Shown one piece after another: positions 1 through 7,974 of a stretch of DNA of 64,000 bases; within the stretch, counting starts at the first letter, position 1; every line of letters begins with the position of its first letter. The stretch is from positions 1-64,000 of the forward strand of contig JAZRXG010000049.1 in assembly GCA_045600105.1 (NCBI GenBank), written 5' to 3'. The notes beneath the pieces are model-generated. The model did not search any database. It was not told the origin of the DNA and worked only from the letters and a program-made list of their open reading frames with translations. Origin of the DNA: UBA1206 sp045600105 (GTDB lineage Bacteria; Bacillota; Clostridia; Oscillospirales; CAG-382). The position numbers and the translations under genes are program-made.

Positions 1-9
1 TTCCACCCA

Positions 10-88
10 CGCCCGCAGGCGCATCACTCGCCGCCGGCGAACATCACGCGCGAAGCGCACATCACATTCCACGCAGTGGAATACATCG
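10..88. repeat. Tandem array of mini-hairpins with a CATCAC spacer
   Basis: Four perfect short hairpins of unrelated stem sequence stand in a row: arms 10-13/18-21, 28-32/36-40, 48-51/55-58 and 66-72/76-82, with loops of 3-4 nt. The first three are followed by the same hexamer CATCAC (22-27, 42-47, 60-65), which reads GTGATG on the other strand; the fourth is followed by CATCG. The array probably starts before the window. I recall similar GTGATG-spaced hairpin strings between genes of gut Clostridia, but that is recollection and not a search result. Confidence 0.75.
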
Positions 89-112
89 TTTTCGGCGCGG
101 GACGGCAACATT

Positions 113-159
113 AAAAAACGTCCTTATTAACACGCGCCGAAGTACGGAAACCGTTTTTT
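113..159. terminator. Possible terminator-like inverted repeat
   Basis: AAAAAACG at 113-120 is complementary to CGTTTTTT at 152-159 across a long loop. It lies just past the stop of the leftward zinc-ribbon gene. The loop is long and the stem is A/T-rich, so termination is only a guess. Confidence 0.3.
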
Positions 160-173
160 ATTATCTTTTTTTC

Positions 174-1163
174 TCAGAAATCGGCTATCATTTTGAAAAG
201 GTACAGAAGCAGCAGCGCGATCGCGTAATACAGTATGATCTTGGGGATTATCATCTTTTTGTTGTGTTCCTTGCGCCGTTCGTCCTCGGCGATGTTGTGG
301 AGCACCTTTTCGTAATCCTTTATCTTCTGCTGTATCTGTTCGTTGGTGAGTTCTTTTTCGTAGCCCTTGAAATTCTCTTTGTTCTTCAGATGGTTATCGC
401 TGGAGCGCTTGAGTTCTTTTACGGTGGATTCGAGTTTTTCCTCGTTTATCGCGCTGAACTGCCATTCCTTGTCGCGTCCGCATACCTCGCACTTGTCGTA
501 CGAAATGAGGTTCTTGTGGCCGCAGCAGCAAAGCCACGCGCTCTCGGTCTTTTCGGGAACGACGACGGTCGGATGGTACTGCTCAGCCTCCTGATATATG
601 TTGAGCCTGCTGTAAGCGTACTGCTTTTCGTCGTCGAAATCGGACATTCTCTTGCTCTTGTTGACGACTACGATATCAAGCCTTTCGGTCGTTCCGTCGT
701 TGTATTCGACCGAAAGAAGCTCGAGCTCGATCTTTTTGAAATAGCTTTCGGGAAGGCTTATATACGTGGCGTTTCCGAAAAACTCGGTGGAACGTATATA
801 GTCCGGCTTTTTATTGCGCGAAAAGCGCTTCTTCACTTCCCCCGGAAGGTTCCGAATGCCGAGCGACGCGTTTTCCGCCGAATAGACGAACGGCACCTTG
901 ACGTATGGGATGTTCATGTCACGGTAAAGCAGCAGTCTGATGTTCAGCGTCTTTATTTCTTTTTCGGAAAGGTTCTGAAAGGTGAAGCACGCGAATATCT
1001 CGTGCGTTTCGGTGTCGGAAACGACGTAGCCGTTCTGCACCTGAACGGGAGAACCTTCGATTATGGAGGTGAATTCAAAATATTCGACTATTCTGAATAT
1101 CCTCTGCCGGTCACGGCGGAGCTTCTTTTTCTGTTCACGGGTATATCTGACCGTTTCTTCCAT
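174..1163 (-). CDS. Zinc-ribbon protein with a C-terminal membrane anchor, function unknown
   Basis: About 329 residues. The N-terminal two thirds look like a soluble beta-rich domain that I do not recognise. A four-cysteine ribbon follows near residues 213-230 (CCCGHKN, then CEVCG), then a charged, probably coiled-coil stretch, and finally one hydrophobic helix at the extreme C-terminus. That layout fits a tail-anchored cytoplasmic protein. The start is uncertain: a GTG at 1169 and an ATG at 1163 are in frame and neither has a strong ribosome binding site. The gene lies a few bases after the M55 peptidase stop and is probably cotranscribed with it. No function can be assigned. Confidence 0.75.
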   Translation of the reverse strand: MEETVRYTREQKKKLRRDRQRIFRIVEYFEFTSIIEGSPVQVQNGYVVSDTETHEIFACFTFQNLSEKEIKTLNIRLLLYRDMNIPYVKVPFVYSAENASLGIRNLPGEVKKRFSRNKKPDYIRSTEFFGNATYISLPESYFKKIELELLSVEYNDGTTERLDIVVVNKSKRMSDFDDEKQYAYSRLNIYQEAEQYHPTVVVPEKTESAWLCCCGHKNLISYDKCEVCGRDKEWQFSAINEEKLESTVKELKRSSDNHLKNKENFKGYEKELTNEQIQQKIKDYEKVLHNIAEDERRKEHNKKMIIPKIILYYAIALLLLYLFKMIADF

Positions 1164-1176
1164 AGGCACACGTCTT

Positions 1177-1983
1177 TCAGAAAATACGTTCGGGATCGTC
1201 GAGCGTTCCCTTCACGGTATAGGCGTCGGTACGGACGAATCTGCTGCCGTCGCGTTGAACGAGACCGCACGATTCGGCGTATTCAATACGTTTGAATCTC
1301 ACTTCGTATTCAAAGACGTCGTCAAAGACGTAAGGTTTATAAGTGTCTGCTTTCTTCGCGGCGTCAAGCGCTTTTTCGTAAATTTCACGGCAGACCTGCT
1401 TGGGATGGACGCAGACGCAGCTGTTCCACGCAAGCGCCTTTTTGGTGACGACGGTATTGATGCCGCCGAACGATGAAAGGGCTTGAGAGACGCATACGTC
1501 GTCTGACGACGCGAAAATGACGGGGCAGCCGTATTTGCCGGCAATGGCGGCGTCTATCTGCATTTCGCCGACGTCATTACCGTTTATCTTCTGATACTGA
1601 TAGGTCATGGACGAATAAACGTGAGCAAGCACGGCGTTCACGGTGTCGTACGCGTGGTAGCCGATGAAAAGCACGCCGTCGAAACCGCTGTCAATATCGG
1701 GAAAACGCTTTTTGCTTCCGGCACCCATGACGATCTTCACTCTTTCGTCGAGCTCGTCGTAATTGAGGTTATACCCTTTTCCGTGGCAGTCCCAAACGTA
1801 CACCTCACGCGCACCGGCTTCAAAAAGAGCCTTTGCGGCGGAGTTCGCTTCTCTCGTTGCCTGCCTGCAGGCGTAAGCGTAGCCCGGCGTGTCGAACGCG
1901 AGTCCCTTGCCGTATTCGCCGATGGTGCAGGCAATGCCCTCAAGATCGACGCTTATATAAAATCTTCCGCCATTCTTAAACAT
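1177..1983 (-). CDS. M55 family D-aminopeptidase (DppA-like)
   Basis: Zinc D-aminopeptidase of the DppA type, which cuts D-amino-acid peptides and is thought to help recycle peptidoglycan peptides. All five metal ligands known for DppA appear to be present: Asp and Glu in SVDLEG near the N-terminus, His in VWDCHGKG, His in FIGYHAYD, and Glu in NDVGEMQID. The length of 268 residues is normal. The ATG at 1983 is chosen over an upstream start because GGAGG stands about 10 nt before it. No signal peptide is seen, so it is cytoplasmic. A sigma-A promoter lies directly upstream and the zinc-ribbon gene follows. Confidence 0.9.
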   Translation of the reverse strand: MFKNGGRFYISVDLEGIACTIGEYGKGLAFDTPGYAYACRQATREANSAAKALFEAGAREVYVWDCHGKGYNLNYDELDERVKIVMGAGSKKRFPDIDSGFDGVLFIGYHAYDTVNAVLAHVYSSMTYQYQKINGNDVGEMQIDAAIAGKYGCPVIFASSDDVCVSQALSSFGGINTVVTKKALAWNSCVCVHPKQVCREIYEKALDAAKKADTYKPYVFDDVFEYEVRFKRIEYAESCGLVQRDGSRFVRTDAYTVKGTLDDPERIF

Positions 1984-2009
1984 TAGTTTTATACCTCCGT
2001 TCGATTTAT

Positions 2010-2038
2010 ATGATAACATATATACTTTGTTTTTTCAA
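2010..2038 (-). promoter_or_regulatory. Sigma-A promoter of the M55 peptidase gene
   Basis: On the minus strand, TTGAAA (2033-2038), 17 nt, then TATCAT (2010-2015). It stands back to back with the promoter of the HAD-IIA gene. Confidence 0.7.
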
Positions 2039-2055
2039 TATATTTGCGAATTTTG

Positions 2056-2084
2056 TTGCAATTTGCCGCGGATTATTATATAAT
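2056..2084 (+). promoter_or_regulatory. Sigma-A promoter of the HAD-IIA gene
   Basis: TTGCAA (2056-2061), a 17-nt spacer, then TATAAT (2079-2084), 30 nt before the start codon at 2115. Confidence 0.8.
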
Positions 2085-2114
2085 AGGGCGTAAAAAACAC
2101 AAAGGAGACCCGTA

Positions 2115-2900
2115 ATGAGCGGAAAACTTGCAAACAAAAAGCTTTTCGTCCTCGATATGGACGGAACCATCTATCTTGACGAAACTCCGATAGAAGGAGC
2201 GATCGAATTCGTATCCTACTGCAAAAGCCACGGGATACGCATAATCTACTTCACCAACAACGCTTCCAGAAGCATAGATATGTACTACGAGCGTCTTCGC
2301 CGCATAGGCTTCCCCGTTGACGACGGCGACGTGTATTCGTCCGCCGACGTGACGATCGATTATTTGCTTCGCAACCATCCGGGACAGAGCGTGTACCTCG
2401 TAGGCACTCCCCCGCTCGAGAAATCGTTCAGAGAAGCCGGCATCACGCTCACCGACGGTTCTTACGCCGACATCGTGGTGTCGTCGTTCGACACGACCTT
2501 AACTTATGAAAAGCTCAACAACGCCTGCAGGCTCATCCGCGAAGGCGCGATATTCTACTCGACGCATCCCGATTTCAACTGCCCCGTAAAAGGCGGCTTC
2601 ATCCCCGACAGCGGCGCGATATGTGCCCTCATCACCGCGTCCACCGGAAAAACGCCCAAGTATTTCGGCAAGCCGCATTACGAGACCGCCGAATACCTCG
2701 CCCGCAGCGTGGGAGTCGATTTTGATTCGACGGCAGTCGTAGGCGACAGGCTTTACACCGATATCGCGCTCGGCAAGAACCACGGCATCACCTCGATACT
2801 CGTGCTTTCCGGCGAGAGCACGCCCGACGATGTCAACGACGGAAACAGACCCGATTTTATTTATGAAAGCATCGGAAAAATAATTCCCGATTTACAGTAA
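2115..2900 (+). CDS. HAD-IIA family sugar-phosphatase-like hydrolase (NagD/AraL type)
   Basis: Cytoplasmic HAD phosphatase of subclass IIA, 261 residues, the usual size. Motif I is DMDGT near residue 14, motif II is the typical FTNNAS, the motif III lysine is in FGKPH, and motif IV is VVGDRLYTDIALG. The large C2-type cap lies between motifs II and III. Family members dephosphorylate sugar phosphates, nucleotides or p-nitrophenyl phosphate, and the substrate cannot be read from the sequence. GGAG stands a few bases before the ATG. The gene is monocistronic between its own promoter and a strong terminator. Confidence 0.88.
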   Translation: MSGKLANKKLFVLDMDGTIYLDETPIEGAIEFVSYCKSHGIRIIYFTNNASRSIDMYYERLRRIGFPVDDGDVYSSADVTIDYLLRNHPGQSVYLVGTPPLEKSFREAGITLTDGSYADIVVSSFDTTLTYEKLNNACRLIREGAIFYSTHPDFNCPVKGGFIPDSGAICALITASTGKTPKYFGKPHYETAEYLARSVGVDFDSTAVVGDRLYTDIALGKNHGITSILVLSGESTPDDVNDGNRPDFIYESIGKIIPDLQ

Positions 2901-2909
2901 AACATACGT

Positions 2910-2949
2910 AAAACGCCTGACCGAAAACCGTTATTCGGGCAGGCGTTTT
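2910..2949. terminator. Bidirectional terminator
   Basis: AAAACGCCTG at 2910-2919 pairs with CAGGCGTTTT at 2940-2949, extended by an inner CCGAA/TTCGG. It sits between convergent genes and can serve both strands. Confidence 0.85.
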
Positions 2950-2954
2950 CATAT

Positions 2955-3692
2955 TCACAGTATCTTTTCGAGGCTGTTGTTGTATTTGAAAATGACGAGT
3001 GTGAAGCAAACGTAGGAAGCGGTCTCGAGGATGACGAGGATGAGGCTGTACGGGTCCGAAGTGCCGATAGACTGAATGATCATCGCAACGTCGGAAAGCG
3101 CCATGACGATATACAGAACGGCGATGATAACGGGTATCTTTCCGCAGTTTCTGCCGTAACGAAGCGAATTGGCAAGTCTGGAGCACATCACGATGACGAA
3201 AGCGTAGCGCAGGACTATCAAGGCGGCAGCCACAAGAACTACGCCGAAGAGGACTCTCGGGTCAACTTCGAAGCCGACGAGCGCGTTCAGTTGTTCAATA
3301 AGCGGCATTATCATTTCGGAATACGCTTCGTCTTCGGCGAGGCTGCCGGCTGAAATCAGCAGATAAAGAGCGGAAGCCGCGACGATAGCGCCGGCGACGA
3401 CCATGATTATAGAATACGTTTTGAGTATGGTGAATCCCGATGTTCTGACTCCTGGGTATCTCGACGAGTTGCACGAAGTGACGATCATCATCATTGCCAC
3501 GGCGCCCAGAAGCTGGAGTGGGTTGCTGCTCATCGGGGCGATCACAAACTGTATCAGCGGCAGCGCGATATATACCGCTGACGCGAAAAGGAACGTCTTC
3601 AGACATCCAGTGTCTTTGATGTTGTTGATTATGGGATTGCCCGAAACGAGTTCGGGATTGGCATAGTTTTGGTTATTTTGTCCGCCGTTCAT
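2955..3692 (-). CDS. Multi-pass membrane protein, function unknown
   Basis: 245 residues with a short polar Asn-rich N-terminus and about six hydrophobic segments, near residues 32-52, 57-72, 92-112, 145-168, 187-208 and 215-235. There are no recognisable catalytic motifs. The start is supported by GGAG a few bases upstream (AAGGAGAAAAATATG). It is the last gene of the leftward feo run, 21 nt after the lipoprotein gene. I do not recognise the family. Confidence 0.75.
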   Translation of the reverse strand: MNGGQNNQNYANPELVSGNPIINNIKDTGCLKTFLFASAVYIALPLIQFVIAPMSSNPLQLLGAVAMMMIVTSCNSSRYPGVRTSGFTILKTYSIIMVVAGAIVAASALYLLISAGSLAEDEAYSEMIMPLIEQLNALVGFEVDPRVLFGVVLVAAALIVLRYAFVIVMCSRLANSLRYGRNCGKIPVIIAVLYIVMALSDVAMIIQSIGTSDPYSLILVILETASYVCFTLVIFKYNNSLEKIL

Positions 3693-3713
3693 ATTTTTCT
3701 CCTTGTGTTTGCT

Positions 3714-5177
3714 TCATTTTTTCAGCTCTTCCGCAGCATTTTCATAAAGCGGAAGCAGCTCTGATATTATATCTTCAAACGCTTTTTCCGACGTCAGCGA
3801 ATACGGGTAAACGCGTGCCGGCGAGGTGTCGCCCGACGACGCGTCGAGATAAAGTCCGCCGATATCGAACGAAAGGCCGTCCTGAATTATGGAAAGCATT
3901 TTCAGGTCGTCGTTTCCGAGCCGAAGCTTCTGCGCGATCTTTTCGTTGTATGCCTCCCTCACGTCGTGCCTGCCGTAATAGTCGAGCAGCTCGAGCGCGG
4001 CGCAGGCTTCGCGAAGGTTCGACGTGTTCGTTTTCGGTATCCCGACGACGGTCAGCGAATAGGTGTCGACGGGGGTAACATAGTCGGAGGAAACGTCTTT
4101 TTTCGGCATCGGAAGTATTCCGACGCTTTGCCCGAACGCCGCGTTTTCATTTGCGAGCGAAAGCGTGTACGGCATGAAAAGCGCTCTGCCTTCAAGGAAT
4201 ATCTCCTTTTCCCTTTCGTGCGTCGTTTTCCAAGTTCCCTGATTTTCGGCGATCACGGAACACGAATTATCAGAAAGGATCGACTTCAGCTTTTCAAAAA
4301 ACGTCACGTTGGAAGGCGTTCCGATATTTATGACGGGGTATCCGTTCTGATCGGCAAAAGCGACGCATTCGCCGCACGACGTCATGAACGCGTTTGCGTC
4401 GTCGGTGCGTGAAACGATGCCGAAAACGGGGTCTTCGGAAGAGAAGGACATTTTTCCGTTCGACGTCTCCTTGGCAAACTCGTGCATTTTGTCGACCGTC
4501 CATCCGCCCGAAAGAACGAGCGAATAAAGGTCTTCGAGGTATCCGGCGGCAAGCGCTTTGTCGTAAAAGACGGCGTAAGCCGAGTCAAACGACGAAAAGC
4601 AGGCGTCGCCCGTGACGAAATACACCTCTCCGCAGACCGAAAGTCTGTCGGCAAAGCCGAAATCGGCGTCAAATCCGTCGATCCCGTTCAGATCGTAATA
4701 AAGTCCCGAGGGAACGTGTTTCGCGAAAGACGAAGCGCCGTAAAGCACGAGATCGGTTTCGATCCCGCTTTCGGCGTAAGACGCGAGTTCGGTCGCGACG
4801 TCGTCGTTTTCGGCAACGACTCCGACCAAAAAAGTGATCCCGTGAACGGATTTTATTTTGTCAAGCCGTGCTCCGAGCGCGCTTTGGAGATCGCTTTCGG
4901 TCTCGCTGTCGGCGGAAAAATCCGATCTTCTCGATCCGTCGCCGACCAGCACCTTGAGCGCCGCGCCGTTAAAAACGTACGTCGGCACCGGTTCCTCGGA
5001 GCTTTCTTCGGTTTCTTTGCTCTCTTCGCCTTTTTCATCCGACACGTCAATGCTTTCGTCCCGCGGTTCTTCCGACGTTTCGGAAGAGCTTTGTTCTACG
5101 GGGTCCGAAGAACAGGCGCAAAGGAGCATGAAAAACGCGAGAAGGAGAGATATGAATATTATTGTCCGTCTATTCAT
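3714..5177 (-). CDS. Extracellular solute-binding-like lipoprotein
   Basis: 487 residues. A lipoprotein signal ends in LCAC with the acylated Cys at residue 22. A Ser/Glu-rich linker (about 23-65) likely spans the wall. The remainder resembles a family 1 solute-binding protein: YAVFYDKALAAG and the GGWTVDKMHEFAKE segment are typical of sugar-binding components, and a hinge-like region with GILPMPKK follows. No permease or ATPase gene is adjacent, so it may serve a transporter elsewhere or act as a sensor or wall protein. It overlaps the HAD phosphatase gene by 8 nt. The solute is unknown, and a role in iron uptake would rest only on its position after feoAB. Confidence 0.75.
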   Translation of the reverse strand: MNRRTIIFISLLLAFFMLLCACSSDPVEQSSSETSEEPRDESIDVSDEKGEESKETEESSEEPVPTYVFNGAALKVLVGDGSRRSDFSADSETESDLQSALGARLDKIKSVHGITFLVGVVAENDDVATELASYAESGIETDLVLYGASSFAKHVPSGLYYDLNGIDGFDADFGFADRLSVCGEVYFVTGDACFSSFDSAYAVFYDKALAAGYLEDLYSLVLSGGWTVDKMHEFAKETSNGKMSFSSEDPVFGIVSRTDDANAFMTSCGECVAFADQNGYPVINIGTPSNVTFFEKLKSILSDNSCSVIAENQGTWKTTHEREKEIFLEGRALFMPYTLSLANENAAFGQSVGILPMPKKDVSSDYVTPVDTYSLTVVGIPKTNTSNLREACAALELLDYYGRHDVREAYNEKIAQKLRLGNDDLKMLSIIQDGLSFDIGGLYLDASSGDTSPARVYPYSLTSEKAFEDIISELLPLYENAAEELKK

Positions 5178-5817
5178 AAAGCAGCATACTCTTCAGTTCG
5201 GCATAGGTCATAGCCATCGGGCAGCCGAAGGACCTCACGTATTCGAGCGGCTGATGTCCCCAACCGACCGTTATGCAGTCGATGCCGATTTCCTTTGCGG
5301 CTTTTATCTCCTGATCGGTGTCGCCGATTATGACACACTCCCCGGGAGCAAAGCCGTATTTTTTTATTATATCCGTCACCCTTTTCGCTTTCGGGGGCGC
5401 GTTTCTGTCGCCCGAGCCCGAAATTTCGGCAAAATAGCTTTCAACGTTCCACTTTTTCATAAGGCGGATGAGCTCCGTATGTTCGTAGCCCGAAACGACC
5501 ACCTGCACCGCTCCCGCTTTGTCAAGCCCCTTCACGGTGTCTGCAAGCTCGGTCGGCACGGGAAGCTTTTCGGCGTAAGCGCGGTATATGCGGTAGTATT
5601 CGTCGGCAAGGGACGCGAAATCTTCTTTCGCAAGGTCGAAAGCCTTTTCATAAAAGCGGATTATGGGCGTGTCGATATAAGACAGGAACGTGGGCAGGTC
5701 AAGAGCAGGTTCGTTTCTTGCGGCAAGCATATCGTTGACCGCGCCGAAGGATATGTCGAGGTCATCGTAAAGCGTTCCGTTCCAATCCCATATCAGAAAT
5801 TTGTATTTTGGTTTCAT
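5170..5817 (-). CDS. HAD hydrolase, phosphoglycolate phosphatase-like
   Basis: 215 residues, HAD subfamily IA. Motif I is IWDWNGTLYDD, with Trp between the two key Asp positions, as seen in some members. Motif II is VVSGYE, the motif III lysine is in PPKAKRV, and motif IV is IIGDTDQEIKAAKEIG. The helical C1 cap lies at about residues 20-85. Likely a small-molecule phosphatase, substrate unknown. The ribosome binding site AAAGGA is 5 nt before the ATG. It lies 9 nt after feoB and overlaps the next gene, so it is cotranscribed with the feo genes. Confidence 0.83.
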   Translation of the reverse strand: MKPKYKFLIWDWNGTLYDDLDISFGAVNDMLAARNEPALDLPTFLSYIDTPIIRFYEKAFDLAKEDFASLADEYYRIYRAYAEKLPVPTELADTVKGLDKAGAVQVVVSGYEHTELIRLMKKWNVESYFAEISGSGDRNAPPKAKRVTDIIKKYGFAPGECVIIGDTDQEIKAAKEIGIDCITVGWGHQPLEYVRSFGCPMAMTYAELKSMLLYE

Positions 5818-5826
5818 ATTATTCCT

Positions 5827-7662
5827 TTAACTGAAAATCGTATATATTCCGTTTATCGCAAGGCACATGACCGCACCGACAAGAGTCGGCAGAATGAACG
5901 AAACGAGCGTCCACCTGACGCTTTTTGTTTCCTTTGCCACCGTGATGAGCGTCGTCGAGCACGGCCAATGGAAGAGCATCATTATCGTCACGCATAGCGG
6001 CGTTATCCCCGTCCAGCCGCAGTTCACAAGCAGGGCTTTGAGTTCTGCCGCGGGCGGTATCCGGCTCATGCCGCCCGACGCGGTATACGCCATAAGCATT
6101 ATCGGCAGCACTATCTCGTTTGCCGGAAGTCCGAGAATGAATGCCGCGAGTATCACGCCGTCGATGCCGAAAAGTTTTGCAAACGGGTCGAGAAAGCCGG
6201 TAAAGCGTGCAAGAACGCTCATCCCTCCGACGCTGATATTGGAGCAAAGCCATATCACGATACCGGCAGGCGCGGCGACAGACGCGGCGCGCGCAAGTAT
6301 GAACAGAGTTCTGTCGAGCAGCGACCGCACGAGCATTTTGCATACGTCGGGTCTTCTGTAAGGCGGAAGCTCGATGACGAACGACGACGGAACGCCCGAA
6401 AGCAGCGTCCTTGAAAGTATTTTCGACGACGCGAGCGTCACGAGCACGCAGAACGTCAGTATTGCCGTGAGGTAAAGCGACGACGCGAGTTCACCCGCGG
6501 CGAACGGAAAGAAAAGCGTGACGAGGAGCAGCAGCGTCGGGAATTTGCCGTTGCACGGCACGAGGCAGTTGGTGAGGATGGCGATAAGCCGCTCGCGCGG
6601 TGAATCTATGATGCGGCAGCCGGTCACGCCGACCGAGCTGCATCCGAGCCCCATGCACATCGTAATCGCCTGCTTTCCGCAGGAGGTGCATTTTCTGAAC
6701 GGTTTATCGAGATTATACGCGACTCGCGGAAGGTAGCCCGAATCCTCGAGAAGTGTGAACAGCGGAAAGAATATCGCCATGGGCGGCAGCATGACCGCCG
6801 TGACCCAGGAAAGCGAACCATACATACCGTCGACGAACAGCGAGCGGCAGAATCCACCGACGCCGAAGTAAACGAGCGCCTTGTCAATGAGGTCTCCGAG
6901 ACGGTCGAACAGTTTTGTAAGCAGTTCGGACGGATAATTCGCGAGCCGCACGGTGATATAGAGCAGCAGAGAAAGAAGAAGCACCATTATCGGGAAGCCG
7001 AAAACACGGCTCGTTACGACGGAATCGATCTTCTTTTCCTTTTCGTTCACATCGCCGATGACGTTTACCGTTTTCAGTGCCGTTTCATGAGCGCGTGCGG
7101 AGCGCTCGTCGGCGTCAAGCGGCGGGATCGGGACGTTCTGCCGTTCCGACACGGTGAACGCGGCTTTTATAAGCTCGGCAAGTCCTTTTCCCTTTTTGCT
7201 TATTATCGGTACGACGGGGATGCCGAGCTCTTTTTCAAGCGCTTCAAGGTCAAGGCTGATATGCCGCTTTTCTGCCTCGTCCATCATATTTACCCCGAGC
7301 ACGACTTTTGACGTGATCTCGAGGATCATGAATACAAGATAAAGATTGCGTTCAAGGCAGGTCGCGTCGGCGATGATGATGACGGCGTCGGAGCCGCCCG
7401 AGCAGATATAGTCGCGCGCAAGCTCTTCCTCGGGCGAACGCGACGACAGCGAATAGCAGCCCGGAAGGTCGCACAGTATATAATCGCCGTATTTTTTGCC
7501 TTTTCCGCTTAAAGTGTCCACCGTTTTGCCTGCCCAGTTGCCCGTGTGGTGCCTGAGCCCCGTGAGCGAATTGAAGACGGTGGATTTCCCCACGTTGGGG
7601 TTGCCGGACAAAGCGAAAACTTTTGTTTTTTCCTTTTTCGTGCACGTGTCGGGCTTACGCAT
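5827..7662 (-). CDS. feoB: Ferrous iron transporter FeoB
   Basis: 611 residues. It imports Fe2+ across the membrane, driven or gated by its G-protein domain. The N-terminal GTPase shows GNPNVGKST (P-loop), the switch DLPGCYSLS and an NKxD-like NMMD. Two Gate/nucleoside-recognition membrane regions follow, with Cys residues in the KCTSCGKQ and GLGCSSVGV segments. It is shorter than the E. coli protein but normal for Clostridia. The ATG at 7662 overlaps the feoA TGA (TGATG), so translation is coupled; an in-frame TTG just upstream is less likely. No feoC is seen. Confidence 0.95.
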   Translation of the reverse strand: MRKPDTCTKKEKTKVFALSGNPNVGKSTVFNSLTGLRHHTGNWAGKTVDTLSGKGKKYGDYILCDLPGCYSLSSRSPEEELARDYICSGGSDAVIIIADATCLERNLYLVFMILEITSKVVLGVNMMDEAEKRHISLDLEALEKELGIPVVPIISKKGKGLAELIKAAFTVSERQNVPIPPLDADERSARAHETALKTVNVIGDVNEKEKKIDSVVTSRVFGFPIMVLLLSLLLYITVRLANYPSELLTKLFDRLGDLIDKALVYFGVGGFCRSLFVDGMYGSLSWVTAVMLPPMAIFFPLFTLLEDSGYLPRVAYNLDKPFRKCTSCGKQAITMCMGLGCSSVGVTGCRIIDSPRERLIAILTNCLVPCNGKFPTLLLLVTLFFPFAAGELASSLYLTAILTFCVLVTLASSKILSRTLLSGVPSSFVIELPPYRRPDVCKMLVRSLLDRTLFILARAASVAAPAGIVIWLCSNISVGGMSVLARFTGFLDPFAKLFGIDGVILAAFILGLPANEIVLPIMLMAYTASGGMSRIPPAAELKALLVNCGWTGITPLCVTIMMLFHWPCSTTLITVAKETKSVRWTLVSFILPTLVGAVMCLAINGIYTIFS

Positions 7663-7898
7663 CAATCAGCCGTCACGCCGATACGCGACGCGTCTTCGTC
7701 ACGCAAGGCGATGACCGCTCCGCGAACAAGGTAAGCCGACGGGTCTCCGAGCGGAGACGTGCCGATTTTTTCGACTGCCGTACCGACGGTAAAACCGAGG
7801 TCGTTCAGCCGGCGCTTTATTCCGATTTCATTATTTATTTCATATATGACCGCGCTTTCTCCTCGTGTGAGCTCGTGCAGCCGCATTTGACGGTACAA
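7662..7898 (-). CDS. feoA: FeoA family protein
   Basis: 78 residues, an SH3-like small cytosolic partner of FeoB that affects its activity. Typical elements are the LHELTRGESA start, RRLNDLGFTVGT and the C-terminal VRGAVIALRDEDASRI. The start is taken as TTG at 7898 because GGGAGGAG ends about 6 nt before it; the ATG at 7886 would leave a spacing of about 20 nt. The promoter and palindrome lie just upstream, which suggests metal-responsive control of the whole operon down to 2955. Confidence 0.92.
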   Translation of the reverse strand: MYRQMRLHELTRGESAVIYEINNEIGIKRRLNDLGFTVGTAVEKIGTSPLGDPSAYLVRGAVIALRDEDASRIGVTAD

Positions 7899-7926
7899 AT
7901 ATATCTCCTCCCGAACGAGTCGTCAC

Positions 7927-7941
7927 TGTCATTATATGACA
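7927..7941. promoter_or_regulatory. Perfect palindrome overlapping the feo promoter, putative metal-regulator operator
   Basis: TGTCAT, 3 nt, ATGACA: perfect 6-bp arms centred on the minus-strand -10 box of feoA. Position and symmetry suit a DtxR/IdeR or Fur-type repressor; which one is not decided by the sequence. Confidence 0.55.
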
Positions 7942-7959
7942 ATATGCGACTTATGTCAT
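7931..7959 (-). promoter_or_regulatory. Sigma-A promoter of the feo operon
   Basis: Minus strand ATGACA (7954-7959), 17 nt, TATAAT (7931-7936). Transcription would start near 7925, about 25 nt before the feoA TTG. Confidence 0.75.
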
Positions 7960-7974
7960 TCGGAAGAAATGACG

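Noticed and set aside
10..88. Possible CRISPR array at the window start
   Set aside because: Only 6 nt repeat; the variable units are short perfect palindromes and not spacers of constant length.
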